NCBI GenBank assembly: GCA_003508835.1
Contig: PUFA01000034.1
Span: 7,218,501-7,282,500, forward strand
Origin: Eonycteris spelaea
Lineage: Eukaryota; Chordata; Mammalia; Chiroptera; Pteropodidae
DNA: 64,000 bases
Direction: 5' to 3'
Numbering within the stretch: the stretch's first letter is position 1; each line of letters begins with the position of its first letter. The notes under the pieces were generated by a model. The model saw nothing but the letters and a program-made list of their open reading frames with translations, made no database searches and was not told the origin of the DNA. This document shows, one piece after another, positions 23,801-36,309 of the stretch. Made by a program: the position numbers and the translations under genes.

Positions 23801-26800
23801 TTATTAGTCACTAACATTTTTATTAGATACTTTTCATAATTCTTAACTATGATGAAAATTATGTTTAGTAATGACTCCTTGACAACATATTCTTACTTTG
23901 GAACATAAGTGAATAGAATGTTTAGTGCATTTGAACTTTCTTAGTTACAAATGGAAGTTTTAAAAGAATTAACAGAAATGCCCACTAACCAAATGCATGT
24001 AGACAGACTACTTCCCAATTCTGCCCCATTTTCCACATCCAGAAAATAAGAGCTTTGGGACATATCAACCACAAAGTTCATCTAATCTCACAAATATTCA
24101 TACACCACCTTCCCAAGCCAAAAGGTGTTTCTGAGGCAACTGAACAGTTAAGAAAAGTTATCCATATGTTAAGTTATCCATACCTTATTATGACTGCTAC
24201 CATTTCTATGCAGTGAAAACCCACAGACAAGTATGGTAATAAATCTGTTTCTCTTTCAGAAATTTATATTTACAGCTAAAATAGATATTGAAAAAGATAT
24301 ATATTTTTTACCACCAAAAATTGGGCTGTGTTTTGACCATTGGATATGAAATCAAGTTCTTTTTTTCTGGTCCTTGGATAAAAATCCTTTATAAAAGCAT
24401 TTTATGAGGCTTGTCTGAGGCACCTTTAATTCCCAAAGTTGGCATCTTAGAAGAACATAGTAAAGAAGCATATGGGCCCCTTTCTTCAGACAGCATCTTC
24501 AGATATATCACCATCAATCAGCCTCCCTCACTATTGCATGGACTGGCGAAATGGAAACATTTCAACATTTAGCCCTTTTATACGAGCCAGTATATACCTG
24601 CAGCCATTTTTGCTCACAGCAAATTAGACATTTTAACTTCCTACCCTATTCCCAAAGCTTGCCACCCCACTGCCATCCCCTGCCTCTAGAACACTGGTTG
24701 GAAATTGGCATCTGTAGTCTTATCCACAAGGTAGATATGGTTTCTTTGGAACACACAGCATTGATTAGAATAGTGTAGGAGTTGTGTGAGTGTGTTCTTT
24801 GTCTTAGAAGTTGTGGCCAATATTTAAAATTTATTTCAGGGACTCTCCTGGAAAAGCACCTGAAGTGACTGAGATCAGAATTCCCATACAGATCACAGGT
24901 AACTTCATGTCTTCACTTTACTCCTTTATTCCACTGCTGGATTCCACTGCACTTGTAAGAGATTCCTTTTGTTTAATTTCTGGATTATTGTATTTAGAAT
25001 CATCCATTCTTATAAAAGCTATGGCTATTGGCTTAACTACAACTGGATGGTTAATTGCTCAGCTTTATTTTATTTTATTCTTTTGCTTTTTAAACTTATT
25101 TTCTGTTAACCATACCCTCCTAAAGATAACTTTCTATAATATTGTGATACTTCCCAAAATTTGAAAATTTCCTCTACTCAACTAAAATGCACCAATTTAT
25201 ATTGAGGGGATTTAGGTCATATTTAAAGCACTAAGCATTTAACTTTTATTGAATTAATCATTTCTTTATTTTCTTTGGTGTGAAACAATCACTATACCTT
25301 CCAGTGCTGAGCCTGGAACTGAAAGTAGCATTGTATTTCTTTAAAATGTTTCCACTGAAATAAAATCATCTAGTACATATACATGTGGAACATAAAATAT
25401 ACATAATGACATCAAAATAAAGCACATAGAAACAAAAAAATTCACTTTTCCTTCTCTTTCTCTTGCCACTAATTGCATCCAAAGAACTCAAGAAGCTGAG
25501 ATACTACAAGACTTTGTCAAAGCCAAAAAAAAAAAAAAACCCCACAAAAAACAAAAGACAAAAGAACTGGAGCACTTTTTTAAAGAAATAAGCATATGCA
25601 AAAACTTGAAGATCATACATTTACGTGGGTTATTCCTTTTGTAAATTTACAAATCAATTTTGTGTGGCCTCAATTTACCAAAGCAAATTTAATGGGGGCA
25701 CTAACCAATGTCAAGCTTGGGTTCCTAATAGAGTAGAGGATTTTTAAAATTAATTATAGGCTGCTGTTGAAGAAAAGGTATGCAAACAGGGTCAGATAAA
25801 TATTAAGTATGCATCTTTTCATATATGTTCAAGTTCTCTTTTCTCTTCTTAAAATTTAGAACAAATCCCTCCTTCAGTGTAATTTCATGCCTTGTGACAT
25901 CAACCACTCTGGCTCCATAAGGATGGGTTCAGGTGGTTGGCCATGCACACACACTTCTCAGGCAGAATTATCTATGGATCATTCACCACCATGTATCAAA
26001 AGGAGGGTTCTAGAATACCAGTATCATCTGTGAATTAGTCCACTGGCTCCCAGGGATGTTGATTCTTTTGTCTCTTTTTAACTCAGACTTTCTGAAATGG
26101 AGCTGTCCACCATCTAAAACTTTGGTTTTCCAAGTCTTAAAAATCTTCGTTAATCCATTTGTTTTCCACATCTACAGATGGTAGAGGAAGAAAACCATTT
26201 GTTTGGGAGTGAATTTTTGAAGTTCTATAAGAAGCTTCTTAAATTTTAGGTCACGGCTAACCCTACAAGCTAACCTTATAGTTCATAGAATAAGGTAAAG
26301 TTTGTGTTTTTATTATAATGTTATCTGGGAAAAATAAAATATATACAGGGAACAAATCTCCTTGTGGAAAGCCTAGACATTTGCCTTCATTTGACATTTA
26401 TGTGTTTCATTTTATTTGCACATGAGAAAGTTTTCTAGTCTTCACTTCTTATGTATTTCTGAGGTTTTCAAACCACACCTATCTCAACACTGTGAGGAAG
26501 TTATTACAATTTGAGTTATTAAAATTTGATTTTCTCTCCCACTCCAATCATCACATCTTCTTTAAGACAGAGATTCTTATTTTGTCCTGTAGTATTGATT
26601 CATCCAAATAAAAGTTTCCTGATGTAATTTTGACTATATTATTTTTTCAACAGGAGAAAAAAAGATCTTTTACAATTTTTGCATGTACTCACACCAATTT
26701 GAAGACACATTGTGAAAATATAAGTATTTAAATAATCAGGATGCACATACATATGTAAATATGTATGCAAATTAATTTCTAAAAATTTGCTGACTTCATA

Positions 26801-27214
26801 TTGGACCAAATCAACAGACTAGATTGCCTGGTTATAATACATAACCCATGTAAACCATGTCAAATTGTTTTCCTGATAAAATCTCATAATCTGTCAAAAT
26901 TCAGTCTTGTAATTTCACTTTGATTATCCTTGAAATCCTGCTCGCAACCCCACAAACTGTCACGTTCATTTTCTCATTCTTACTGTCATCAAAATGCAGC
27001 TGTTCTGCCCAAAATGGGAAATGTTAGAGTTAAAACCAAGAGAGCTTGTTGAAGTGACGACAAAGACACTGATTGCTTTTTTTCTCAGAAAGCAGATTAC
27101 TTTGGAGTGAGTTTTTCTCCACTATCTCCCTCCCCAAATGGGTAAAATGGGCATAGAGCATGTGAATGCAGTAGCATCAGAAATCAGAAATTCCTCCCCA
27201 ACTTCCAGGTTGTT

Positions 27215-27250
27215 ATGGTGCTATTTGCCCATGGTGCTATTTGCCCATGG
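27215..27250. repeat. 16-bp tandem duplication
   Basis: atggtgctatttgccc occurs twice head to tail (27215-27230, 27231-27246), followed by atgg. Confidence 0.9.
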
Positions 27251-29340
27251 TCGAAAGTGATTGTACATTTCTACTACTATAGGGGATTCATGCAAAATGC
27301 CAATGACCAAGGTACTTTTCTGAGCCATTGGCCAAATGTTTCCAGGTGCTTACAAGGCAGTATGTGCAAAGTCAGTATATAGTCAGTTTAATAAATTACT
27401 AACTGAAGCTACAATGCAAATTGTAGTTGAATTGGGGGTCTATGACTTATTTGTTCTTTTCAAACAATAGCCAATCTTCTGGTGTCTAAGATTTTTACAC
27501 TTCTCCCTCTAAACTTTACAGAATGCTTCAAGTCCTTGGGCTTCTCTATAGTTCCTTATGAAGTCATAATATTTTTTTCTTGGGTCTGTTTTTATTAATT
27601 TGTCAATTTCTTTTAGAGTCTCCTTCTTTGCTGAGTTGGCAATCACATGTTGCAGTTTCCACAGGAAAAAATAAAATAATTTTGGTATGTGTGGCTTACA
27701 TTTTCTTATATTAATTTGTTTACCACTTGGCAATATAGAAAATAAGTTGAAGCATTATTTATAACATAAAGAAGTAGGAGAGGAGTTAACTTGCACTATA
27801 ATTATTATTTCACACTATTTGTTTATAAATTCTTGCATGTTTAAAGGGCCAAAACTATAGTGTGAACTCTTCAATTAAATTCCCTTACTTGGGAGCTATA
27901 TTTAGGAAACAAATCCAGTTCTCTGGTACCAAAATAACTTTAGGGTTTTCTAATGCAAATAAATCTTATTTCATGTAATATTTCTTCCTAGTAGAGAGTA
28001 CCTACATTGCATGTATTTTAAATATTGCTGGTAGTTGGAAAAATTAGAATAGAGGCACCCCCAACAAAATAAGTTTATGTCCCAAGTAAAACAAGTCCAT
28101 CTGAAATTCTGTAGAAAATACTTATTGTGATGAGACTAAACAGCTATTGAAATACGTGTTTCTCAGAAAGGTTTAAGTCTAATCAGTTAGGAAGAAGCAG
28201 TTTCAGGTTCGGTGTCTGTCTGATAGTTTGTATTTTTTAGGGGAGTACTGTATTATTTTTGAGAACATAGAATGAACTGACACAAGTGTGCTAAGAGACT
28301 GTTGTAAAATATTTATGGTGTGGAATAGCAGATAAATAGCTAGCATGCACTACGTGAATGCCAATTAACACCCTGGAAAATATTTTCAATGTTTTTAATA
28401 ATTCAACATGGCATATTTTACCAATGAAAATCTAGTTTAACCATTTCTGTGGTAATGTAACTAAGTGGGTAAGAGGATATAAAACAGTCTGAGGCTCATT
28501 AAAGCCCTGGATGCCTTCGCTGTGGCTTTATTTCTGTTCCTCCTAATAAGACATGCAAACTTCAGCATTAAGTATCCCCAGCTAAAATCCATTCCATTTC
28601 ATAACCAGATCGCTTGATTTATTTAGTGCTGGATTCAATTAGCATGCTTAGAGAATCTGAAAAATGAGATACATACCAAAATGTAAGTCCCCAGGGAGAG
28701 CTAAGTGCAATAATCAGAAGGAGACTTGTGTCTGTCTGAGCCCTTTCTCGCGGTTGATCTCAGGGCAGTTCTGTAGGAGTAATCCAGCACCATAAGGAAT
28801 AGACTTGTAGTTCAGCTCAGTTTTTCTTCAGTTAAAGTGCATTGTATCTGGATGGGGAAAGTGTCCACTCCCAGATTCTTCATCACTAGAGATCAGAGAA
28901 TTCTTGAGGTTCTTCCTATCAGATAAAATGGCCTTTAAAGTTTTCTAGGAAGATACTGTGGCAGAAGACAGGTGCTTGCTTCCTTAAATCGACATTCAGA
29001 GAAAAGAGGGCATAGCTAATGGGTGGGGACGAACACACAGCCCCTCTCCTTCCAGGTCCAGCCGGGAAGAAATTCAATGATTTTACCCACTTTGCTACAC
29101 AGATGATTACAAGACTCGAAACAATCACCCAGGCTGGCTAAGGTGCCTCATTTGATTATATTCTGTAAAGATAAAAATAAATGAAAACAAAAAATCAGCA
29201 ACATCCTCTCTAAATGTCTCCTTTCAGCCAAAAAGATGCTCTTTCTCATTGCCACTTACATACGGAAGGTTTGGAGCAGCCTAGCTTGTGGCATGGTCCC
29301 TCCCCCGTGACAACCAGCTCCCTCTCTCGCTTGCTCGCGT

Positions 29341-29439
29341 TCTCTCTCTCTCTCTCTCCCTCTCTCTCTCTCTCTCCTCTCCTCTCTCTTTCTCCCTCCC
29401 CCTGACTCCCTCCCTTCCTGCTTCTCTCTCTCCTCTCCA
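29341..29439. repeat. (CT)n-rich low-complexity tract
   Basis: About 100 bases of almost pure C/T on the plus strand (G/A on the NYAP2-sense strand), just inside the presumed intron from the candidate first-exon donor. Confidence 0.9.
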
Positions 29440-29500
29440 GCTGCCTTAGTCTGTTGATGCTGCTGCTGATTAATCAGGGATTCTGAAACAAAGAACCTAC

Positions 29501-29830
29501 CTTCTGAAATAAGCAGTAATCTTTCTTCTCTTTCTGCAATCCGTCTGCATTGAACAGCAAAGCTGCCAGCATTCTAGCACCTTGGATAGTTCCTGTTCAC
29601 TAGGCCCATGAAAAAGGGAGAAGAAGCAACTGAAGAAATGACAAGAAACCCGAAAGCAGCATCGCTCTACTTCGGATTTCGGCTCCCTGGGGCCTCCCAT
29701 CCTCATTAAAGGCCTTACATCTAGGCAATAGAACCTCTCTCTCTCTTTATGTATCTGAGCTGAAGTCTGATTAGTAAATAATAAAATGAAAAGAGGATAA
29801 AGAATCCCTTCATTTATATCCACTACAACA
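29501..29830 (-). other. candidate non-coding first exon of NYAP2
   Basis: On the minus strand this stretch ends with a strong donor, TTCAGAAG|GTAGGT (exon end 29501, GT at 29500-29499). It lies about 8.7 kb upstream of the NYAP2 coding exon and in the same orientation. It is largely free of recognisable interspersed repeats and somewhat richer in GC than its surroundings. An acceptor-preceded ATG exon with only 17 untranslated bases requires a donor like this upstream. A 108-codon open frame overlaps it but runs past the donor and resembles nothing I know. The 5' boundary is a guess. An isolated donor match can occur by chance. Confidence 0.3.
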
Positions 29831-29989
29831 CTAATTTAGTCTTTATGGAGAAGAAAAATACAAATCCATCAAAAATAAATGTTTTCACTACAGAGGATGG
29901 TAAAGTTATAAGCTTTCACCCCTGGTGTGGCTAATGAAAATGAGCAACAACTTAAACGGAACATCCAGATCTCAGTTTGATACCCTTAT

Positions 29990-30190
29990 TTGATATCAAT
30001 TTTGCCTCCACCCGCCCTGCACAGTCGAGCCAGGCACACAATTACTGCTGACGTACTTCAAGCTGCTGCTTGGGGAAAGAGGGGAGGAGCCTTTTAACCT
30101 CATCCAAACAGCTTCATGCCACCTGCTCTCATGGCATGAGAACAAAACTAGCCCACTTAAAAGCAACACGCACAGCACACACGTATGTTG
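29990..30190 (-). promoter_or_regulatory. candidate promoter or conserved element upstream of NYAP2
   Basis: Repeat-free sequence of higher GC content. On the minus strand it contains TTAAAAGG, similar to a TATA box, followed by CTCCTCCCC, similar to an Sp1 site, and then a TACGTCA motif resembling a CRE at about 30051. These lie upstream of the candidate exon. No CpG island is visible. This is inferred from motifs and position only. Confidence 0.22.
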
Positions 30191-33100
30191 AATCAAGGTC
30201 TCGCTTGGAATGCATGTTTTTTTTTTTTAATGAAAATAAGATGTGAATTAACTATGGCATGCATGTCACTAATTCCTATACTCACTGTTGAAATTATTTA
30301 AAGTCATTTCCTACATTTCCTGAGGACTCTCCTGATTCCATTCTTAATATCTCCCTTAATATATACATATAGATCATGTTATATAGTACGACATATATTA
30401 TGCATATATGTGTGTATATATGCATAAAATATATGTGTGTATATGCACACACACATATACACATATATTAAGTCCTAAGTTTTTAATCTAACCTGTTTTT
30501 GCACAGAGTAAAAAGTGTAATGAAGTATAATGTAGATATTTTAATACATAGGCTGATATTATGATAAAAAAAATAAGTGATTAAAATATAAATTTTGAGG
30601 GGAAAAATGAGCTGCTTATTCAATAGTGACCTGTAGGTATTTTTCTGTCACATTCTTTCCCAATAATTTTTACTGTAAATTACCTTCACTTGCAAGCTGA
30701 TTTTCCTAAGTTATCGTAAACACCTAAGTTCATAACCTACTTCTTAGAAAAATGTGTTCTAAATATAATTTTTCACTCCTCGACAGACCATAAAAACATC
30801 ATAAACTTAAGTTTACCTTCCTGAGTCTAAATGGCATCTAGGACTGTACTATGATTTTGCAAATTTTTTTTAACTTGTAAATATCTGCAGGAAATGAAAT
30901 CGTCATGTTACATTACTGTAGCATGGCTTTCAGTTTTTACATGTCCTAGAGTACATTCCTAAAGCAAGGCATGTATGTCACTTATTTCCTGGTCTTGTGC
31001 ATCTACTTTTTTGTTGGAACCAGATATCAGTTTAATGCACCCTAGGAGATCAGATAAATGAAAAGAAGGAGAGAAATTGGCTAAAAAAGAGGCCACATCT
31101 CTCTCTCTTCTCCTACTCTCTCCTTCCTTTCCTCCCTCCCCTCATACTCACTCTCTCTCCTTCTCTGTCTCATAAAGATTCTAAAAACTTATCACATTAC
31201 AGAAAAGAAAAGTGCCTCAAGTACCACTTATAAACTAGCAGCAGCCACCACACTGTGATCAAGAGGTTTAGTAATGTATCATTATTTTTGGTGGTGAAGT
31301 GTTCTCGTAGAAGTTGTCTTTCAGCACATGACTAAACGCAGAAAAGACTCTTTATACGGAAATTATATGACAGACAGTTTGGGAAAAGAAATACTTTATC
31401 ATAACTGATGATTCTATCAGGTTTGGGGTGCTGTATTTTTGAACTATGGAGAGCTTGAATAGACACTAGTCCAAAGCCCATTTCTACATATGAGAAAAAT
31501 GATACCAAGATAAATACACTGACTTGCTTCAGGCCTCACACTCATCGGCTCGGAATAGGATCCAAGGTCACTGAGCTGACTATGCATCTCAATATCTTTG
31601 GCCAACACAGCGGTTCTCAATGACCTTGTTTTCATGAACCCAGATAATTACAATCACTAAAGTGAGGAGACAATGACATGTGGTTGCTAACTATAAAATG
31701 AAACCACCATTTTTTATCACAAAATTTCTAAAAATAGGAATTTTTTATTCCAAAAGAGTAGAGACAGCATATTTATAATAACATGTGGACCTCTCAATTT
31801 AATATTTTCAGAAAAATTTATGATGAATGTTTTTTTTTCCTCCTCCATTTCTTTTTTTCACCCCTTCTTTTCCTAAAATAGAGCATAGAAACCATCAGAT
31901 TTTTCAACCTCATCTTCTCAATCCCACTCTCCCTCATTCCAGGCCACATTGTCTATTGATCAAGCAATTTCTTCTCTGGAGACATATTTGTGTCCAGGCA
32001 TTTATGGCACATTTGTGGGCTGGTGTCTGGAAGGTCCCTGAAATTAATTCTTTGGGACTGACTGAGTAAAACAGAAAAGGATCTATATTTTTAAATAACC
32101 ATAGAACCAAGTGTAAAATTCATTTTTGCTTATATCAGTAATACTCAGAAAAAACCGTAATGGACAAAAATAAGTTGAAAGTAGTTATATTAAGAGTAAA
32201 GATATAGAGAGGCCAACGAAGTTTAAATTATGGTTATGTGTTAGTTTATTTCTTGAGTATCTTCATAAAATACATAGATATTTCTTATCAATTAGTAAAT
32301 CAGTATTAAAATGCTTCATAACATTCTTTTAAAGCTCTTAAGTCAGTGTAGAGTTTGACTCTTTCTTTTATAGTGTACTGACAAATTGTGTTGATGCTAT
32401 TGGGGTTAAATATATCACTTCCATGAGCTCAGACAGACAAGGAGAGTCGAGCCCTGAAAATGCTTTTTAGTCTATAAATCAGCCAGATGGTGGGGAGTGA
32501 TTTTTGTATAACAATGATGCAAATGAGAAAAGTGAGAATTAAGACTGATCAACCTACTTACCTTAATTTTAAGGGGTTTATTTAAATAGATCAAGATGTG
32601 CTCTCTAAGTCATGTCATCATTTATAATAAAGCCTTTCTAGTTTTTTCCATGATCTATAATCTTTCTATTATTCTTTCCACATTTAGCTTAGGGAGATGA
32701 CACCTCTGTTATAATAAAATTATTCCACTAGGGAAAAAGCTAATCTCCTTCCCATCTAATCAGGATTTCTAAGCATCTTGGTAAGAGCATGAAATGAAAG
32801 ACTTGGTACAATGAGAACCATATGTTCTTCATGATTTTTGCCTATACGACAATATAGATGTCAACAGAAATTACACATATGATTTAGGAGTCATGGAGCA
32901 ATAGATAATGATATGGTACTCCGGGATCTGGATACTGAGTAAGGGGTGGGAGAGGAGACATTTATTTTCTAATAACATACATATTGTCAATGATGCCAGC
33001 TGGTAATAAGTAGAATACCTCCATGGCAGAAAACACGTGAATTGACCCAGACATCCCTCCTTTGATTTATCAGCAGATATTTTCCAGTAAAGATTCTGGA

Positions 33101-33384
33101 AGGGTTTACATTTATGATAAATTTATTTATCTCTACACTCAAAAATAACTTTAAATATTACTATTAAAAAAAACCCTACATGTTCTAGCAAATCAGACAC
33201 TCACTCCAAACAACCACCTTCCTTTTTGAATGGATAATTTCTACTCAAGTTTCAAAAATCAGGTTTATCTTACTCTGGTCATCTTACTTAACCACTGTCC
33301 AGACTTGCCACAGCCAAAACTTAATGCTTGTTCTCTGTGTTATTAAATACTCCATCAATAAATACCCTATCAATAAAAAACAAA
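30191..33384. other. upstream flank, mainly unique
   Basis: No gene was recognised. It contains a TA/TG/CA palindromic microsatellite (about 30358-30470), a C/T-rich tract (31097-31171) and a weak MIR remnant near 31480-31600. The rest is AT-rich unique sequence. Confidence 0.45.
30358..30470. repeat. palindromic TA/TG/CA microsatellite
   Basis: Blocks of tatatgtgtgtatatatgca followed by cacacacacatatacacata. The two halves are largely complementary. Confidence 0.8.
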
Positions 33385-33665
33385 GGAAAGGCTAAAAGTA
33401 TTTTCTTTAAAATCAAGGAACAAGATAAGGATGTCCACTTTCACCACTCCTGTTCATCATTATATTGGAAGTCTTTGCCACAGCAATAAGACAAGAAAGA
33501 GAAGTAAAGGTATCCAAATTGGAAAGAAAGAATTAAAATTATCATTATTTGCAGATGACATGATACTATATATAAAGAACTCTAAAGATTCCACCAAAAA
33601 AAAAAAAAAGGTTTTAACTGATCAGTGAATTCAGTAAAGCAGTAAGATACAAAATAAAAAACTAA
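33385..33665 (+). pseudogene. L1 ORF2 reverse-transcriptase fragment
   Basis: The plus strand encodes, across frames, a [15 protein letters not shown] segment (caaggaacaagataaggatg) and then an intact-looking stretch [20 protein letters not shown]. That includes the F-ADD catalytic motif of L1 reverse transcriptase (about 33545-33564). The fragment is frameshifted and interrupted by a poly(A) stretch. It is a truncated LINE-1 relic without activity. Confidence 0.85.
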
Positions 33666-34141
33666 GCCATGAGATTTTTTTTTATACTCCTCTAAATATG
33701 CCTGTTATATTCTTCAAGTGTGCTAGTCCGAGATTCCTGAAAGAGTGGGACCCTTTCATTCTATTCCCAAGGCTCCCACATATTGATTGCACCTGGCCAC
33801 TGGCAGCGATTTGTTGGATAAATGCCTGACTACAGATTTTAACTCATGGTATGGCCTAAATAAGTAGAAAATTTAAAAGAACCCATATACTGAACATAAA
33901 GTTCTCTTTCTAAAAATAAAAATTTAAAACCACATTTAAAAAAGAAACAGCCACCTTAAAACTCAAATATTTAAGGAGGGAAAATCTTTCCAAAAGGATT
34001 TCATATTTTTCCACCTGAAAAATTTACTATAACCACTTTGAAACTGACTAGAAATTATGAGATAGTACCATAGGATGACTGACTAAATATAAAAACATAG
34101 GATTATATTTAGAGAAAATAAAAATTTTTCTGAGAGACTAT

Positions 34142-34500
34142 CTTAATCAACTCAGGCTGCTATAACAGAATACTATAGACTTGGAGGCTGAAACAACAGA
34201 CATTTATTTCTCACAGTTCCAGAAGCTGGGAAGTTCAAGATCAAGGTGCTAGTAAACTAAAATCCTAGTGAGGGACTTTTCTCTGGGTTGAAGACATCTA
34301 TCTTCTTGCCATGTCCTCTCGGGGCAGAGAAAGTGAGAGTCCTTTTTCTCATAAGTAGCCTAAGCTCATCATGGGCCCTCGCCCTCATGACCTTATCTAA
34401 ACCTAGTTACTTCCCAAGAGCCTCACTTCCAAACATAAAGAGTTAGAGTTGTAACATAAATTTGAGACAGGAGGAGACACAAACATTCAGTCCATAAGAG
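34142..34500 (-). mobile_element. ERVL-MaLR LTR (MLT1/MST-like)
   Basis: On the minus strand it starts tatggactgaatgtttgtgt, contains agtgaggctcttgggaagta and gacatggcaagaagatagat, and ends with gtgagaaataaatgtctgtt (polyadenylation signal region) and ctatagtattctgttatagc. This is the typical layout of MaLR LTRs. Solitary, with no internal sequence seen next to it. Confidence 0.7.
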
Positions 34501-34891
34501 AGATATAAAAGAAGATATGAGAAACAGAGAAATTCCTTCTGGAACAAAAAGAAAATCAATTACTTCTTACTAAATTGATTTCAAAGTAAATGTAATTTTA
34601 ATTTTAAACAAATATATGATGTTTGGTGGAACTTGAAAAGACATTGATAGATATTTTCTCGACTAAATATTAAAGCATTCTGCAATTCTACACTATTTTT
34701 GTGTGTGTGATATATGCAGGAATCGACTGTGAATCAGTAGAAGTCAGAAAGTGCAGGAAAAGCATAAATAGGAATTTAGCACGTGATAGATATGCCATTG
34801 AATGTCAGTCAGTAATATAATTAAATAAACAGAGATGTGTACACACATAGGTAAAGAAATTTTACAATGACTTGCATAAAAATAAATCTAG

Positions 34892-35058
34892 ACACTTGCT
34901 ACTCGAAGTTTGATCCAAGGACCCACAGCGACGACGTCATCTGGGGCCTTGTTAAATGTGTCAACCTCAGGTCTCCTCTCTGACCATCCGAGTCAGGAGC
35001 TGAATTATAACAGTTACCTGGGTGAGTGGTGTCCATACTCAAATCTGAGAAGTGCTGA
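34892..35058 (+). mobile_element. MER20-like hAT-Charlie remnant
   Basis: 'gctactcgaagtttgatcca', 'gggccttgttaaatgtgtca', 'ttataacagttacctgggtg', 'tgagaagtgctgac' follow the MER20 pattern (ctcaaagtgtggtcc to gagaaccactg). Diverged non-autonomous DNA transposon. Confidence 0.6.
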
Positions 35059-35093
35059 CAATATAAATGTCTACAATGGTGTCAAGGCTCTAT

Positions 35094-35262
35094 AGATGCA
35101 CCATATTGAAAACGATAGCCACAGCTTCATGTGGTTATTGAACACTTTCAGTGCATTGAGGAACTAAATGTTCAATTTTATTTTATTTTACTTAATTTCT
35201 ATTTAAAATCTCCTTGTAGATAGTGGCTACCATGTTTAACAACACAGCTCTAGACCTTCCTT
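35094..35262 (+). mobile_element. second hAT-type non-autonomous element
   Basis: 'ccacagcttcatgtggttat', 'tgaacactttcagtgcattg', 'tagatagtggctaccatgtt', 'caacacagctctagacc'. The inverted-ended hAT pattern (ccacatgtggctattgagca to ggacagcacagctctagacc) is recognisable. I am unsure of the subfamily. Confidence 0.55.
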
Positions 35263-35339
35263 TGAAATATTTGCATATAAAAAAACATTTACCTAAGGAA
35301 ACCTTCACATGATCTTGAGATGGAGATGGCCCATCTAAA

Positions 35340-35990
35340 GATAATATCGCAATGGAAAACAATTAAGTGGCAACCAAGGGAATGAATACATAAAAATGCA
35401 AAAGTTTTAAATGCTGGAAAATTAAAGTTATCATTTAAATGCAGAATTGGGAAATCATTTGCAACATATGTGAGGGCTTAGGCAGTTATACATTCCTTCT
35501 ATATTAGTAAAAAAAAAAAACAGAGAAAACTTATTTTAAAAAGCAAGGAATAAATGCCTCTGTACTGAACAAGAACTAAGGGTGGAAATGGGTCATTCAC
35601 AAGATAAGAATTTGAAATGGCAAATAAATACAGAAAGAGATGTTTAACCTCAGTAATAATAAAATGCAAATTAAGTCACAAATAGGTCTTAATTTTTTAT
35701 CATTTCCCATCCTAGTAAATGTGTGAAGAAATGATTAGGTATGTAAATTTATGTAACCAGAATGAAGGGAAATCTGATAGAGTTTTAATTTTTTTTAAAT
35801 GAGCACACTCTTTGAAATAATAATTCTACTTTAAGGACTTGATAAGTATGCAGAATTATATGTTTGAGGCCATTCATGGTTTGTAACAGAAGAAATTTGA
35901 AAACTTTCTACATATGTAACAATAAGAGATTGAAAATAAATTATTATGCAAGCATCAAAATTACGATCTACATTCATTTATGTGAATGGG
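35340..35990 (+). mobile_element. old L1 (L1M-type) 3' ORF2 remnant
   Basis: Diverged versions of L1 3' ORF2 landmarks in order: 'caaataaatacagaaagaga', 'tgtttaacctcagtaataat', 'aaatgcaaattaagtcacaa', 'cacactctttgaaataataa', 'ccattcatggtttgtaacag', 'gcaagcatcaaaattacgat'. Frame destroyed. Confidence 0.6.
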
Positions 35991-36034
35991 GTATTGTAAG
36001 GAGGCGAGCGCACTAATTCTGGAAAGGCACTGTT

Positions 36035-36262
36035 GGGCTGGTGCACTGCCCAGCCAGCCCCATGTCCTACCTGTGTGACAATCGGCAAGCTACATAACCT
36101 CTTCTGCTTCAGTTTATTGATCTGAAAAATGGCAATAAGAGTAGGGCCAAGTCAGAAATTTTTATGGCTATTAAACTGGTTAACCTGTGTAAAAGTTTAT
36201 GTAAAAGAAAAAGCTCTTTCTAGCATTTAATGTGACCAATAAATGCCAGCTGCTCTTAATAA
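36035..36262 (+). repeat. MIR
   Basis: 'cctacctgtgtgacaatcgg', 'aagctacataacctcttctg', 'tcagtttattgatctgaaaa', 'gaccaataaatgccagctgc': core and 3' end of MIR. Confidence 0.7.
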
Positions 36263-36309
36263 TAGATGTAATCACAGTAGCAATCAATAGTACTTGGAAA
36301 GGTAACCAA

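Noticed and set aside
24811..25164. 117-codon plus-strand frame with hydrophobic end
   Set aside because: No start context, no homology and no splice signals. The hydrophobic stretch comes from T-rich DNA.
29497..29823. 108-codon minus-strand frame over the candidate first exon
   Set aside because: It runs past the donor to a stop 4 bases into the intron and has no known similarity. At most it is an upstream frame of a non-coding exon.
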